Source: Benincasa hispida (Eukaryota; Streptophyta; Magnoliopsida; Cucurbitales; Cucurbitaceae). Taken from it: a stretch of 64,000 nucleotides of DNA. The DNA is taken from the NCBI RefSeq assembly GCF_009727055.1, contig NC_052354.1, positions 43,579,701-43,643,700 of the forward strand. The letters are read 5' to 3'. Shown here one piece after another: positions 36,172 through 48,062 of this stretch. A model generated the notes under the pieces. The model saw only the letters and a list, made by a program, of their open reading frames with translations. It made no database searches and had not been told where the DNA came from. The translations under genes were made by a program, and so were the position numbers. The stretch's first letter is position 1, and each line of letters opens with the position of its first letter.

Positions 36172-39100
36172 TGTTGGAGTTGGTGCCCGAAATCTCGTAG
36201 GGTCCTATAGTTTGTATGAACAAACTCATTTTGTACTTAATAAAATATATGATATTTTATTCATTGTCTATAAATTATGTGATATTTTAGTTGCATTAAC
36301 CAAAAACCAATAAATTAACATCCATGGTTATCTTTGTAACTTAAACATGTATACGGAGACATACGGGTGGATCATATTTAAATGATAACCTAAATGGTTT
36401 GTAGTAGATGGATAAGGCTAGGTTTCTTATCTTGGTGACACTACGAGTATGGCAAAAACTTGATGACGGGAAATTAGATGTCAATTACTCAACAACTAAA
36501 ATTTCGTGGACGCAATATGCGATGCATGTTCTTAATGTATGCATTGATTATCATGTGTTGTGGTCATGCGTTGGAATGACTTTGTGTTAACAAATGTATG
36601 CGATGACCATGCGCCCTGTAACAAGTTTTCTTGCGCTCACGCCAAGTATAACACGAACACAAGTTTCTCGGGTGATCTGAGGTCAAACTCAGGGACTTTT
36701 AGCTAGATGAATGCAGTAATGTGCATGCGGCGGTTGAATAAAAGAATGGATGGGAGGTTTCTATATTAACACTACGCCTACTCCTAAGTAACAGACAATG
36801 CAATGAGAGTGTGGATGAGAGAGGTAGAGACACAACAACTATTGACAGGAAGTAAATGGATGGAAAAATAGATAAAACGCAGAGATTCTTCATGGCAACC
36901 CTTGAGAGTGACCGCAGGGGCAACCTTAGTCAACGCAAGCCATGCAATCGTGCTACACACACTTGAGCCTAACTTTAGGACGTATGCGATGTATATGCGA
37001 TAGTGCCGGGAAGCCTATGCTTGCCTAAACCTCTAAACCCGCTCACGTGCTCTCGCTACATGAGCGTGATAGCTGCATACCACCGTATCCTACTTCCTGG
37101 ACGCATGCAATATCCTATCCGTAGGGTGCATATGCTGTGTAAAAGAAAACGAAGCTTATCTTCAAGTTCCTCATTCTTGCTTCTGCATTCCAATCCGATC
37201 TCTCGAGTCTTAGATTTGGATTTTAGACTACTCTCTCAAGTATGCCTAAATGATGAATGATGCACTCATAAGACAAGGTAACTGCATGAACTTTGCTGAC
37301 ATAAGATTATTCCTATCTCTAGTGAACAATAGCTTACATTGCTTAATGCGACCAACCACTTACCCTCCCAGACAATTAGTTGTTGCTAACTTTACTCATA
37401 AACAAGTGATGCGTTAGCTTCACACTAAGCAAATAAGGTTTACTCACACACTCACGCAATGCACACCTCTCGGTGGTTTGCTACATGCTTCATATCCCTA
37501 ATCCACATGACTAAGTATGCAATACTCTAGCAATCTCACTAAGTGATGCAATGAAAGTTAATGATGCTAAGAAAAGAAAGATGGAGATGGAATCGAAGGA
37601 AACACTGAAATGCATTGAACACATAATGTATTAATTCCTTAATCACAAAATGTAATACAATACAATATAAGAAAAGAAGAGAATGAAAAAACCAGTTGGA
37701 AGCAATGACTTGCTTCCAGCGGATGTGCGTCAAGGCTGCCAGTGGTGCCATGGAAGGGCGGTGGAGCTGACTCTCTCGAGATCTAGCTCCGGTCGTCACT
37801 CGGAATGGATGAAGGAGGTGAATAACTCTCAAGCTTCTTCTCATGCATTTGTTTAGTTCACAAGGATCCGCCCTAGGCGAACCTCAGGCGAAAACCTTGG
37901 ATAAGTTGAAATTCTGCTCATCGGCTTCTTTATATAGAGCTTGGATCGCCGACAGGATTAATGGACTGCTCTGATTTTGACATTCGCAGCGTGTTAGTCC
38001 TTTCGGAATCTCTGCGGCTAACATTGTGGTAGGTGAAATGTCAACATCAGCTTTTGATTTTCTCGAGATGTACGTTGATGTGTTCATTCCACCAACCTTG
38101 TGTTGATCCCTCTATTATGCGTTATCGCGTAGCCGCAATCGTTCAGTGATCACATTCGCTTAATACCGCAACTTCGAGACGATGACCGCAATCGCTTGAC
38201 GAGTATAACTCCCATGTGATAGACGCATGCGGGTGATTATCGTAACACCCATGCATTGATCGAACGCTTTCGCCTTTGCGATGGAGAGTTTCTCCACATG
38301 CGGTCGTCTATGCAGTAGTCTGGCTTCCACGTTTACGTCCACTTCCTGCTTTAGCTACAAGAATAGAACATTGACCGAATAATAACGCATAATAATGGGT
38401 TAGCCGAGATTCATCATGTTGGACGATGCAAGCTCATTTTCTCATGAATTCCTAACATAATTGCTGCATATTCTGCTTAACAGCCCTCATAATTCTAAAT
38501 AAAAGGCCTAAGATGATATACATTTCTGCATGTCATCACCCGCTTTGTAGGTGTTACAATTGTTGTAAAGTGCTACAAATGATCTTATCTTGATCATTCA
38601 TATATTAGACATGCGAGTGGGGATATTCTATATGAAGGACTTTGTATAAGATCGAACCACGAAATGATTAATCTCATTATATAACACCGTTCATAACAGA
38701 GACTTACATTTCATCAAGAAGACCATAGATAACGTGACCTGAATCTTGAATGAGTTGTGAACGAGCCTATGAGGGCGGTTCTTTGATTTGTATGGGTGAG
38801 AGTGGCCAGATCGCCAACTCAACAAGCTTACCATTTTGGAGATTCGTCTGATTGGGGAGCTGGTAACACAACTACAAAAGATGGAATTCACTCCTTCCCT
38901 GAGGCAAGGGTAAGTAGATAGGTTGCTCACTTAAAAGGTGATTTTGGGTCTTGAACAATGTGGCGCCACACCCTCTCCTAGTCCAAGAGGGTTTTAGTCA
39001 TAATAGAACTATGATCTATTGTTCATTAGAGGAACTAGTGGTACTTAAGGAGTTAGATGTAACTACAAGGGAAAAATGGTAATTTGGCCCACTGTATTTA

Positions 39101-39188
39101 CGAGCAATTTGTGAAGGGTCATCGTACTGTTGATTGCTTATATCCAATGGACACAAAAATGGTAATTTGGCCCAACTGTATTTACGAG
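36172..39188 (+). mobile_element. Truncated LTR-B copy 4 with a nested LTR
   Basis: Starts TGTTGGAGTTGGTGCCCGA and follows LTR-B to about 36452. It resumes at 38539 ('ctttgtaggtgttacaatt') and continues to about 39188, where another repeat cuts it before the LTR-B end. A short tandem repeat near 39065-39188 duplicates 'aaaatggtaatttggccca'. No right-hand target duplication remains. Confidence 0.75.
36461..38538. mobile_element. Solo-LTR-like insertion with TGATGAC/GTCATCA ends
   Basis: A 2078-bp block begins TGATGACGGGAAATTAG and ends CATGTCATCA, so its termini are inverted TGATGAC. It interrupts LTR-B copy 4 between 'ctacgagtatggc' and 'cccgctttgtag'. The five bases on each side (AAACT, CCCGC) do not match, so a clean target duplication is absent or lost. 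There is no coding frame. A short stretch near 38109-38240 has an ATCGCGTAG word and relatives. Class is unproven; an LTR is most likely. Confidence 0.55.
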
Positions 39189-39645
39189 TGTTGGCATGTG
39201 ATTGATTTCCCAAAAATGATGATTTTCAAAGTGAATTTCATCTTAAAAGAACCACTCACTAGGCTTAGTAGCTTACACTCTTCAAAATATTTTCTTAATC
39301 CCTCCCCCCCAGGTAGTGGAAGATGAGGAGTTCCAGAGTGCTGCTAAGGTCAAGGTCTGCCACGTGCCCCAATTACACTTGTGGAGGGTCTTTACGGTTG
39401 TCGTTGTAAACTTTGTTGTTAAGTCTTTAAGTTGTATATCACTGTCATAATAAAAGATGGGCCTACTTAATTTGTTATAGTTTATCTCCTTGACTTAATC
39501 ATTTTACTGTGTATAAGTTATAGTATGGTATCAGAGTTATTCCGCAAGAATCATTAGGTAGTAAGTGTCCGCTCAAAGGTTGATAACTACTGCAGTCGCA
39601 TCCCTCTTCCAGGCTGAGAAGGTGGTCTGGGGGCGGGGTGTGACA
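39189..39645 (+). mobile_element. Fragment of a Gypsy-type LTR and primer-binding-site region
   Basis: Begins TGTTGGCATGTG and holds 'TATGGTATCAGAG' at about 39532, the usual LTR/primer-binding-site junction with initiator tRNA-Met. It ends in 'GGGGGCGGGGTGTGACA', a phrase common at ends of plant Gypsy LTRs. The arrangement is too short for one intact element and is probably a rearranged fragment. Boundaries are tentative. Confidence 0.45.
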
Positions 39646-41210
39646 AAATCTACATGTTTACATTATATATATAATCACTTAAAATAAAAACAAATTAATA
39701 TTTAACTTACATACATTCGTTGTCATGTTATATAAATATTTATCCTCTCTCCTCACACTTAAGGTTGACAAAAAAAATCGCTGAGATGGGTCCCTAGGGG
39801 ACCCCTATCCAATCGGGTCGAGAAATCCTTGGTTTGACCAGGGATAGAGGTCAAACCGAAGATTTTTTCAGGTCTCCAATCAGGGAATGGGAGGGTCCAC
39901 CCTGACCCGATCCCTGTAAGATTGGTATGACAACCTTGGAGGGGGATGAATGGGGTCTTATTCAAGTAATGAAAACATTTTTCAAATGCATGCCCAATGA
40001 AGAAATTAATACACTTTTAGCTAATAAGTAATTTAAAAAAGAATTCCATACAAATATATTCACTTAAAAAAGATCCATAAATTGACATAAACAAATTCAA
40101 GAACAAATTGTAGTAAATAATTTTATGCAATGAAATATATTAACAAATTAATTGCAAAGTTAAATAGGAGAGAAACAAAGAAATTGACACCCGTAATTTT
40201 ATAGTGGTTTGGCACAACTAGCCTACATCCACTTCCCAAGCTCATCTTGCGTACTTCACTAGAAGTCTTTGACTCTTTTCACGACTTAGAGTCAAACCGC
40301 TATAACGTTATTTTTTCATATGTAAGAACAAACCTGACCCTTCGGTTGAGGATCAAACCTTTATAACAACTTTTTTTTTAGATCAAGAGCAATCCTCACA
40401 AAAGTTTGAAAAAATTAAAGAACACTCTTACAACTCTTTGAATAGAGTGGCTTTACAAATGTTAAGCTCACAATAAATCTATTCTCACAATACATAAATC
40501 TTTCTAAAAAAATAAGATGAAAAGAATAAAAGTGAAGCTTGAAGAGAGCAAACAATAGAGGCTTGATGAATTATGGAGGATTGTGCAATTGTTGTAAAAA
40601 TTTGGAGAATATAAAGAGTATAAAAAGAGGAGGAATTGGTGAAAATCACATTTAATTTGGACCATTAAATATTGAAAAAAAGAAATCAATGATAGAGATT
40701 TTCTTCTTTTGAATCAACTAGCCATTTGACAAAGAAAAAGTAAAATAATAATATATATATTTTTAAAATTATTTCTTTTAAAACCCAACAAAAGTCAAAA
40801 GCCCACCATCTGTCCAACTAGTCGTTAGACACAAACATAAAATAATATAATAATATATATTTTTAAAAAACATATTCTTTAAAAACCCAACAAAAACCAA
40901 AAGTCTACCATGTGTCACTCCTCCATTGCTTCAAGTGGTACCTTTTAATTGGTCCACTTAGAAGAAAAAATCTACCATGCCACAAGCTTGTAATTTTTTC
41001 ATTATTCCTGTTTTGGGCATATCTTCTTCGTTTAAACTCTTATTTGAGTGGTTCAAATTCCATTGAAATTGTTGTTCCAAGTTTTACACAATGGACACTT
41101 TAAAACAATCAAATTGTTAATAATTAAAAGCAAGTTCATTATCATCAAAACATTAATTAGTTAAATAATTAAAATTAATTAAATTTTAGAGTAAGGGTAA
41201 AAAAGCCAAC
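39646..41210. other. AT-rich stretch without recognisable genes
   Basis: No coding region or clear transposon found. A G+C-richer patch at 39770-39960 ('ggtccctaggggacccctat') may be a decayed repeat. An imperfect two-copy repeat of about 95-100 bp lies at 40719-40910. Confidence 0.5.
40719..40910. repeat. Imperfect tandem duplication of about 95-100 bp
   Basis: Two adjacent copies share 'aaaataataatatatatatt', 'ttaaaacccaacaaaa' and 'accatstgtc', the first ending near 40816 and the second near 40910, with several substitutions. Confidence 0.65.
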
Positions 41211-41394
41211 TGATAGCACTTGAAATGTGCTATCTTCTTCCATTTAACTTCGGGTTGTTTAGCTACTTAATTTGGTTAAATTAATCATTTTGTAAGATTC
41301 GAGTGTACAAGTAGTCAGATTAAGAGTTCGTGACAAAAGAGTGCTAAAATGAAGAAGTTATGAGCTAAATTTATCAGATGGCGAAGGAGTGAAG

Positions 41395-41710
41395 AATGCT
41401 GCCCTGTCAAGTATTGCAACGCTCCCAATAAGCTTAAGTTCAACGCTGGAAGGAAAAATGCTCGAATGCAGGGCAGTGTTGCAATGCTCCAGAGAAGCCT
41501 CAATGCCACCGTCGCACCGCTCCCCAATGTTTCCCTCCAACGCTCTAAGACAGAATAGGCAGCGTTGCAACGCTACGTGGTTTGATGGACGTATAGCCCC
41601 AGTGCGCGCGAGCACAGTGTCGAGCTAGTGCTGCAACACGTGCTTGACGCTCGGCCATTATGTGCCGCAGCGTTGCAATGCTCTTCCTAGCGTTGCGACA
41701 CTATGGCAAT
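41395..41710. repeat. CpG-rich cluster of 'gttgcaacgct' motifs in the Athila-1 LTR
   Basis: Variants of the near-palindrome AGCGTTGCAACGCT recur about ten times ('attgcaacgctccc', 'tgttgcaatgctcc', 'agcgttgcaacgctac', 'gcgttgcgacact') in an otherwise AT-rich LTR. G+C and CpG are far higher than in the flanks. Position is near the start of the LTR (U3). Confidence 0.7.
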
Positions 41711-42249
41711 TTTATAAAAGAATAATTTAGGTCAACCGATTACATCATCCCATAGTACACCAATTCTTAAATGTCGTCGCTCTGTCCAGCATAGTTTTAG
41801 CTTTCTTTTCACCAAAATTCTGTAAATAGTTTTCCCCTTTGCCAATTGTAATGAATTTGAGCATGATCAGAGGCTAAAGGGTAAGAACTTAGCTTGGGTT
41901 TGTTAGTTTAGTTTGGTTCCAATTCAATTCTTGAGACTCGTATTGTAATTCTGTGAGTTTTTATTATGAATTTATGTGAATTTATCTGGAGTTTATTCTT
42001 GAATTTTCGTGTACGGGATAATCTGTCAAATTAGTTGTACATGTTTAATTGATTGCTTTTATTGGCCCTAATTTGTAATCGTTAGGTAGTCGTCACCTAG
42101 AAGCATAGGTTAAGTTAGTTTGTTGTGTTAATTTGGGATTCCAATTAGCAAGCATTTACTTTCTTAGATAAATCTCGCTCAAGTAATTAGTTAGATGATG
42201 GAAATCAATTAATTGCCTTAGCTTTGCCCTTAATCTTAATGCCTGTATA

Positions 42250-45200
42250 TGTTGGGGTTGATGCCCTAAAGTTTTGTGTCCTGTAGTTTGTAAATAGTTT
42301 GTACGAACGCTTGTGATGTATAATATATGATATTTTACTTCACTTCTTGATTTTGCTCAGTTGTTTGTTTTATTTGCTTTACCACAAACCAATAAACCTA
42401 AAATCCTTGGTTATCTGTATGTAACTTAAGCATGTATGTGGTGACATACAAGTGAATCATGTCTTAAGTGATAAACAAAATGGTTTGTAGTATATGGATA
42501 TAGGAGGGAAACCTTATCCTGGTAACGCTATGGATGTGGCCCGCCTTGAGGAATGGTCACAAGTGTTGTGACTGGTCACAGATGGTTTGATCCTAATCAT
42601 TCGTGTAGGGGACATGCGAGCGGGGGCGTCCTATACAAAGAGTTTGTATAAGACCTGACCACGAAGTGTTAACGTCTCGTTATATAACACCGTTCATGCT
42701 AGAGACTTTACTTCACTAGGATGACTATAGGTAACATGACCTTAATCCTGAGTGAGTTAGGAAATCCTACCATTGAGGGCGGTCCTTTTATTTGTATGGG
42801 TGCGAGTGGCCAGGTCGCCGACTCAAACCTACCATTTTGGGGATTTGTCTGATTTGAGAGCTGGAAACTCAGCTACACAAGATGAAATTCATTTATTCCC
42901 CGAAGCAAGGGCTAGTAGATAGATAGCTCTCTTAAGGACTGATTCCAAGACTTGAATGATGTGGCACCACTCTTGGCCCGAGAGGTGTTCACACATAGTT
43001 GGACTACGTTGTATTGTTCCTTAAAGGAATCAGTGGTACTTAAGGTATGAGATATAACTACAGAGGCAAAATGGTAAATTGGCCCAGCTGTATCTACAAG
43101 CATCTGTGAAGGGTCATCATACTCATGATTAGTTATATCCAATGGACACAGAAATATATCAGTGGTAAGAAAAGTTCAACTATTGGTCTTTAGTGGAATG
43201 TCTGGCAGTTAACGGATGGTGGATCTCATGGCTAAAGAGTTTAGTCAGCTATTCACGTACCGTTGGAGCTTCAAGCCACAGGTCCATAAGTTCCCTAGGT
43301 AGCTTGGATAAAGGCGAGAATCAGTTTTTGGGTCAGTTCAATTATATCATTCAATTATATGATATAATTGAACTGGTTAATTATATATGATATAATTGAC
43401 TAAATGTATGAGATACATTATGTTGGAAAAAATTAGATATAAATAAGAATTATATCAAGTAGAGGAGAAATTACTATAGTAGATATATGATATCAACCTA
43501 TAGGTTAAGAATATAATATGATTATATTCATTTATTAATTAATTGGTCGGTTATGTGATTATTGACCGAAAATTTCTCCTAAATTGTGCGATAGTGGAAA
43601 GAACAAATTCGGTTATTGTAGCTGAAAAATAAAATGAAATTTGGTTTAATTTTGCAAAGAGTTCGAAAACGTCACTAAGGTGTGGAAACGTCACGATCCT
43701 TTAGTTGAGAGCCTATACAATAGCGCTCGTCGCCTAAAAGATTGCACACCAGTGTACTAAACGATCACACACGTTCTCTAAACAAGACCACGAATTGTTA
43801 ACGTCTCATTATATAATATCGTTCATGACAGAGACTTCACTTCACTAGGATGACCATAGGTAACATGACCTCAATCTTGAGTGAGTTGAGAACTCATGCC
43901 ATTGAGGGTGATCCTTTGATTTGTATGGGTGCGAGTGGCAAGGTCGCCGACTCAAACCTACCATTTTAGGGATTCTTATGATTTGGGAGCTGGGAACTCA
44001 GCTACACAAGATAGAATTCACTCCTTCCCCAAAGCAAGGGTAAGTAGATAGATAGCTCCCTTAAAGGCTGATTCCAGGGCTTGAACGATGTGGCACCACA
44101 CACCTTCTCTTGGATCTAGAGGTGTTCACACATAGTTGGACTATGTTGTATTGTTCGTTAGAGGAATTAGTGGTACTTAAGGAGTGAGATGTAACTACAG
44201 AGGCAAAACAGTAAATTGGCCTAGCTGTACTTACGAACATTTGTGAAGGGTCATCGTACTCATGATTGGTTATATCCAATGGACACTTAAATATATCTAT
44301 GGTAAGAAGAGCTCAGCTGTTGGTCTTTAGTGGAATGTCTGGCAGTTAATGGATGGTGGATCTCGTGGCTAAAGAGTTTAGTCAGTTATTCATGTACCGT
44401 TGGAGCTTCGAGCCACAGATCTATAAGGTCCCTTAGGTAGCTTGGATAAAGTCGAGAATCAGTTTTTGGGTCAGTTTCAAATGTTCAAGTTGACAAGAGG
44501 GAGTTCGATTATATATGATGTAATTGAACTGGTGTATATGATATAATTGACTAAATATATGAGATACATTATGTTGGAGGAAATTAGATATAAATATGAT
44601 TTATATCAAATAGAGGAGAAATTACTATAGTAGATATATGATATCAAACTATAGGTTAAGAATATAATCATTTATTAATTAATTGGTGGGTTATGTGATA
44701 ATTGACCGGAAATTTATTCTAAATCGTGCGATAGTGGGAAGATCAATTTCGGTTATTGTAACTGAAGAATAAGACGAAAATTGGTTTCATTTTGCAAAGA
44801 GTTCAAAAAAATCGCTCAAGGTGTGGAAACGTCAGGATCGCTTAGTTGAGAGCCTATATGATAGCGCCTATTGCCTAAACGATCGCACACCAGCATACTC
44901 AACAATCACACGCGTTCTCTAAATGATTGCTCACCTTCACTAAATGATCGCTTAGCACGGCAAGTTTTCTAAACGATCACTTTCTCTTTACTAAACGACC
45001 GCTTAGTAAAACCTACACGATCGTGTACCTTTCTCTAAGTGATGAGCACCCGACTATACATTAGTCACCTACTATCTCCCACTTGTTTGTCGTTCTACAC
45101 GATCGCCCTTTCCTTCTCCCTCTACCAATTCCATCAAAGTCCACTATTTGGATTCCCACTCCAAGAAAACCAAAGGCTTCGAGTGGTGGTGTCATCCCCG

Positions 45201-45495
45201 GTTGCTGCTTGTTCGCGTGCTGCTGTTCGTGTAGAAGAACATGGTGCTGGTAGCCGACTGATGGCTGGGTGATTTGGACCGTAGAGGAGTCGCTTCCGCT
45301 GGGTTGAGTGCGAGTGAAGATTGTCTTCAACTGGTACATTTACTCAATCTGTTGTATTTTATTTGTCAAAGCATGCCTATAATTGGTGTTAAAATGCATA
45401 TCTGTTTGTTAGAATGTGTGTGTGGTAATTCGGTCACATTGAAATAGGAAAGAACAGAACGCACTCATGGATACTTTTGTTTAAGAGTTCCTTCA
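42250..45495 (+). mobile_element. Solo LTR-B copy 5 with a 1.13-kb internal duplication, TSD GTATA
   Basis: Begins TGTTGGGGTTGATGCCC and ends GAGTTCCTTCA, flanked by perfect GTATA at 42245-42249 and 45496-45500. Length 3246 bp against about 2.1 kb for other copies. The excess is a direct duplication: 42660 to about 43784 is repeated from 43789 to about 44923 (period 1129), leaving about 2117 bp without it. No internal domain, so still a solo LTR. Confidence 0.92.
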
Positions 45496-45948
45496 GTATA
45501 TTGATTAATTGGTTGAGGATTCTCGCTTTTCCGTTAATTAACTTGATTTTATGGACTACCAGTTAGGATTCTAATTGAGTAGGCTAAGTTTCAATTCGAA
45601 TATTCTTATGCATCTTTTGAATAGTATGTGATAGAATTGACGAAAAATGAACTAAACTATAACTACCCAAGCTAAGTATTTTTTCGATTGATAAATGATC
45701 ACATTCATTTATTTGCGCACTTTTGTTCTCTAGCAATTTTATTTTAGAAATTCTCACAAACCCCCCATTTTTTTTGTTACTTCCTACAAGTTTCAATCCT
45801 TGAGGAATCCATACTCGGCTCTCTGTGGTTCGATCTCGAACTTACTACTTGTACTACTAATTAGTATAAGAGGTTAGTTTCATGCATACAATTTTTTATT
45901 TGCGTTCGGCGCAGGTTTACGAACGATGGTGAATTTGTTGACGGCCAA

Positions 45949-45966
45949 ATTGGCATGATTGCCGGG
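45949..45966 (+). other. Decayed primer-binding site of Athila-1
   Basis: 'TTGGCATGATTGCCGGGAAG' starting at about 45948 resembles the Athila-type site TGGCGCCGTTGCCGGGGA seen intact in Athila-2 (49858), with several changes in its CG-rich middle. Placement between the LTR and gag supports the reading. Confidence 0.7.
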
Positions 45967-46079
45967 AAGCCAACGGAATCCTTGATTTTTTTAAACTTAT
46001 AGTGTTTATCCTTGCTAATCAATTTTCCTTTTTGGTGCATGACCCACACTCCCAAAGGTGCTAGACAATTGTATTTTGT

Positions 46080-47480
46080 AGAGATTTCCAGGGAGGAGTG
46101 GAGAATCATAAGAGAAAGAAGACAGCAAGCTACGCTTGACAGAGATATTCGTGTTGAAGACACGTCAGGAGAGAAATGAATTCTTGAAGATTTTCCAGTG
46201 ATGGTTGAACAAGAAAAGACCCTCAAGGAGCTTGTAACATCTTACTTCACTCAGCAGCCCTTGTGCATTGTCTATCCTGAGATGACAGGTAGCTTTGAGC
46301 TTAAATCTGGCTTAATTCACTTACTTCCTGCATTTTCTGGCCTACAGGGCAAGGATTCGCACAAACACTTGAAGGAATTCTATGTGGTGTGCAAGGGATG
46401 AGACCTAATTGGGTGACCAAGGAGCAAATTAACATAAGAGCATTCCCCTTTTCATTGAAGGGAGATGCCAATGAATGGCTCTACATTCTTCCACCAGGAA
46501 GCATCATGTCCTGGGAGAAATGTAGAGGCAGTTCTTGGAGAGGTTTTTCCTAGTATCCTGAGCTGCTAGTGTTAGAAAGGAAATTTATAGCATCATGCAG
46601 TTCGATGGGGAGACCTTTCATGAGTATTGGGAACGATTAAAAAAGACATGTGCCAAATTCTCCCATCATTAGATCTCAGACCAACTCTTGATTCAATACT
46701 TTTACAAAGGACTGATACAAACCGATAAAAGAAGTATAGATGCAGCTGCAGGAGAAAAAACCCCAACTGAGACCATGAACCTAATAGCCACCATGCCTGC
46801 AAATTCTCAATAATTTGGAACTAGAGCTACAGTTAGTGTTAAATCTACCAATGAGGTAGTAAGTGAATAAGAAAGAAATATCTGACTTCGTTTCTTTTGT
46901 TAAGTAGTTGGCCAAAGTGGAGATTGGATAGCTCGCTTCTGTTTGTCAAGTATGTCATGGGACTGGCCATTCAGCTGATGTTTACCCGAGTTCTCCGCAA
47001 GAAGCAATTCCTAAGGTAAATGCCATTGGAGGCTACAATTACAATGGGAAAAATAGGAGATGAGATCCATTAATTCAGACTTACAATCCTCGATGGAGAG
47101 ACCACCCAAACTTCAAATGAGGAGGGCAAAATAAGTAGGCTCAACCTCATCATGGAGCTTTGTCTGGTTCAAGTATGTCCTTAGAAGAAATTGTTAAAAG
47201 TTTTGCTAACAACTCTTTTTAATTTCAACAGGACACACAGAATTTTCAACGGGATACGAAGAAAGCCATTGAGGCTTTGGGGACCCAAGTCTCATAGCTA
47301 GCTACCTCTATGAGCAGGTTGGAAAGACAGTCTTACAAACTCCCATCCTAGCCCGAGTCAATTCTTAGAGAAAATGTTAGTGTAATCACATTGAGGAGTG
47401 GCAAGGAGTTGGAACCACCTATTGAGTCAGTGAAAGAGACAGAATTGGAGAATCCAAGAATTTCTTCCTCAGATCCAACC
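46080..47480 (+). pseudogene. gag: Athila-1 gag remnant
   Basis: Fragments typical of Athila gag: 'LLPAFSGLQGKDSHKHLKEF' (46198-46401), then in a shifted frame 'FPFSLKGDANEWLYILPPGS' (about 46440-46510), 'FDGETFHEYWERLKK' (about 46600) and 'GEKTPTETMNLIATMPANSQ' (about 46750). Several stops and frame changes occur, many explained by C-to-T or G-to-A change. Not translatable as one protein. Confidence 0.8.
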
Positions 47481-47531
47481 GTCTTGCCACCATAAAACAA
47501 ACAAAGAGTATCTTCTCACCTTTATCCTTCT

Positions 47532-48062
47532 TTGGATGCGTATGTGCCTAAAACACCTTTTCCTTCCAGGATTACAAGGCCAAAGGAACCAGCTGTAGAC
47601 AAGTGCAAGGAGCTTTTGGAGATGTTTAGAAGGGTGGAGATAAATATTCCTCTCCTCGATGCAGTCAAGCAAATTCCTAAATATGCCAAATTCCTGAATG
47701 AGCTTTGCATGAGGAAGAGACAGACCAAGGAAAGGGAGAGGATAGTAGTAAGTCAATCTGTGTCTACGATCCTTCAGAAAAATTTGCCAGAAAAACAAAA
47801 GGATCCAGGTATTTTTTCTCTCCCTTGCATTATAGGTATAAAGAAAATTGATAGGGTCATGCTAGATTTGGGTGTATCAGTAAATGTCATGCCTTATTCA
47901 ATTTATCAAGAATTAAAATTAAAGGACCTAACTGAAACTAGAGTTGTCATTCAATTAGCTTATAGGTCTTTCATACACCCATTAGGAGTCATAAATGATG
48001 TCCTAGTTCAGGTAAATGAATTAATTTTTCCTGCTGGTTTCTATGTTCTTAAAATGGGGGAG
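47532..48062 (+). pseudogene. Athila-1 protease region, cut by Athila-2
   Basis: Open for about 177 codons with 'FRRVEINIPLLDAVKQIPKY' upstream of the aspartic-protease domain 'MLDLGVSVNVMPYSIYQEL'. The catalytic Asp is kept, but the canonical D-T/S-G is D-L-G, which is usual in Athila-like elements. The frame ends at TGA 48063-48065, which is the first trinucleotide of the inserted Athila-2 LTR. The coding region resumes beyond 58523. Confidence 0.85.

Larger units (their letters stand above)
41211..45948 (+). repeat. 5' LTR of Athila-1, split by LTR-B copy 5
   Basis: Begins TGATAGCACTTGAAATGTGC and runs to just before the primer-binding site at 45949; the parts are 41211-42249 and 45501 to about 45948 after removal of the insert and one target copy. 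The exact LTR end (somewhere in 45890-45948) is uncertain. A terminal hairpin occupies 41212-41234 and a 'gcgttgcaacgct' motif cluster 41395-41710. Confidence 0.7.

Noticed and set aside
36408..37260. Several short open frames between 36.4 and 38.3 kb
   Set aside because: They lie in LTR-like non-coding DNA, show no domain, and lack splice or promoter context.
41315..41628. Overlapping open frames on both strands
   Set aside because: They result from the CpG-rich motif cluster in the Athila-1 LTR, which is low in stop codons; no homology recognised.
45039..45339. Open frames at the ends of LTR-B copies (also 33222-33479, 63009-63233)
   Set aside because: The same stretch recurs in each solo LTR with different frame breaks, so it is not a conserved protein. 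It is the LTR-B 3' part.
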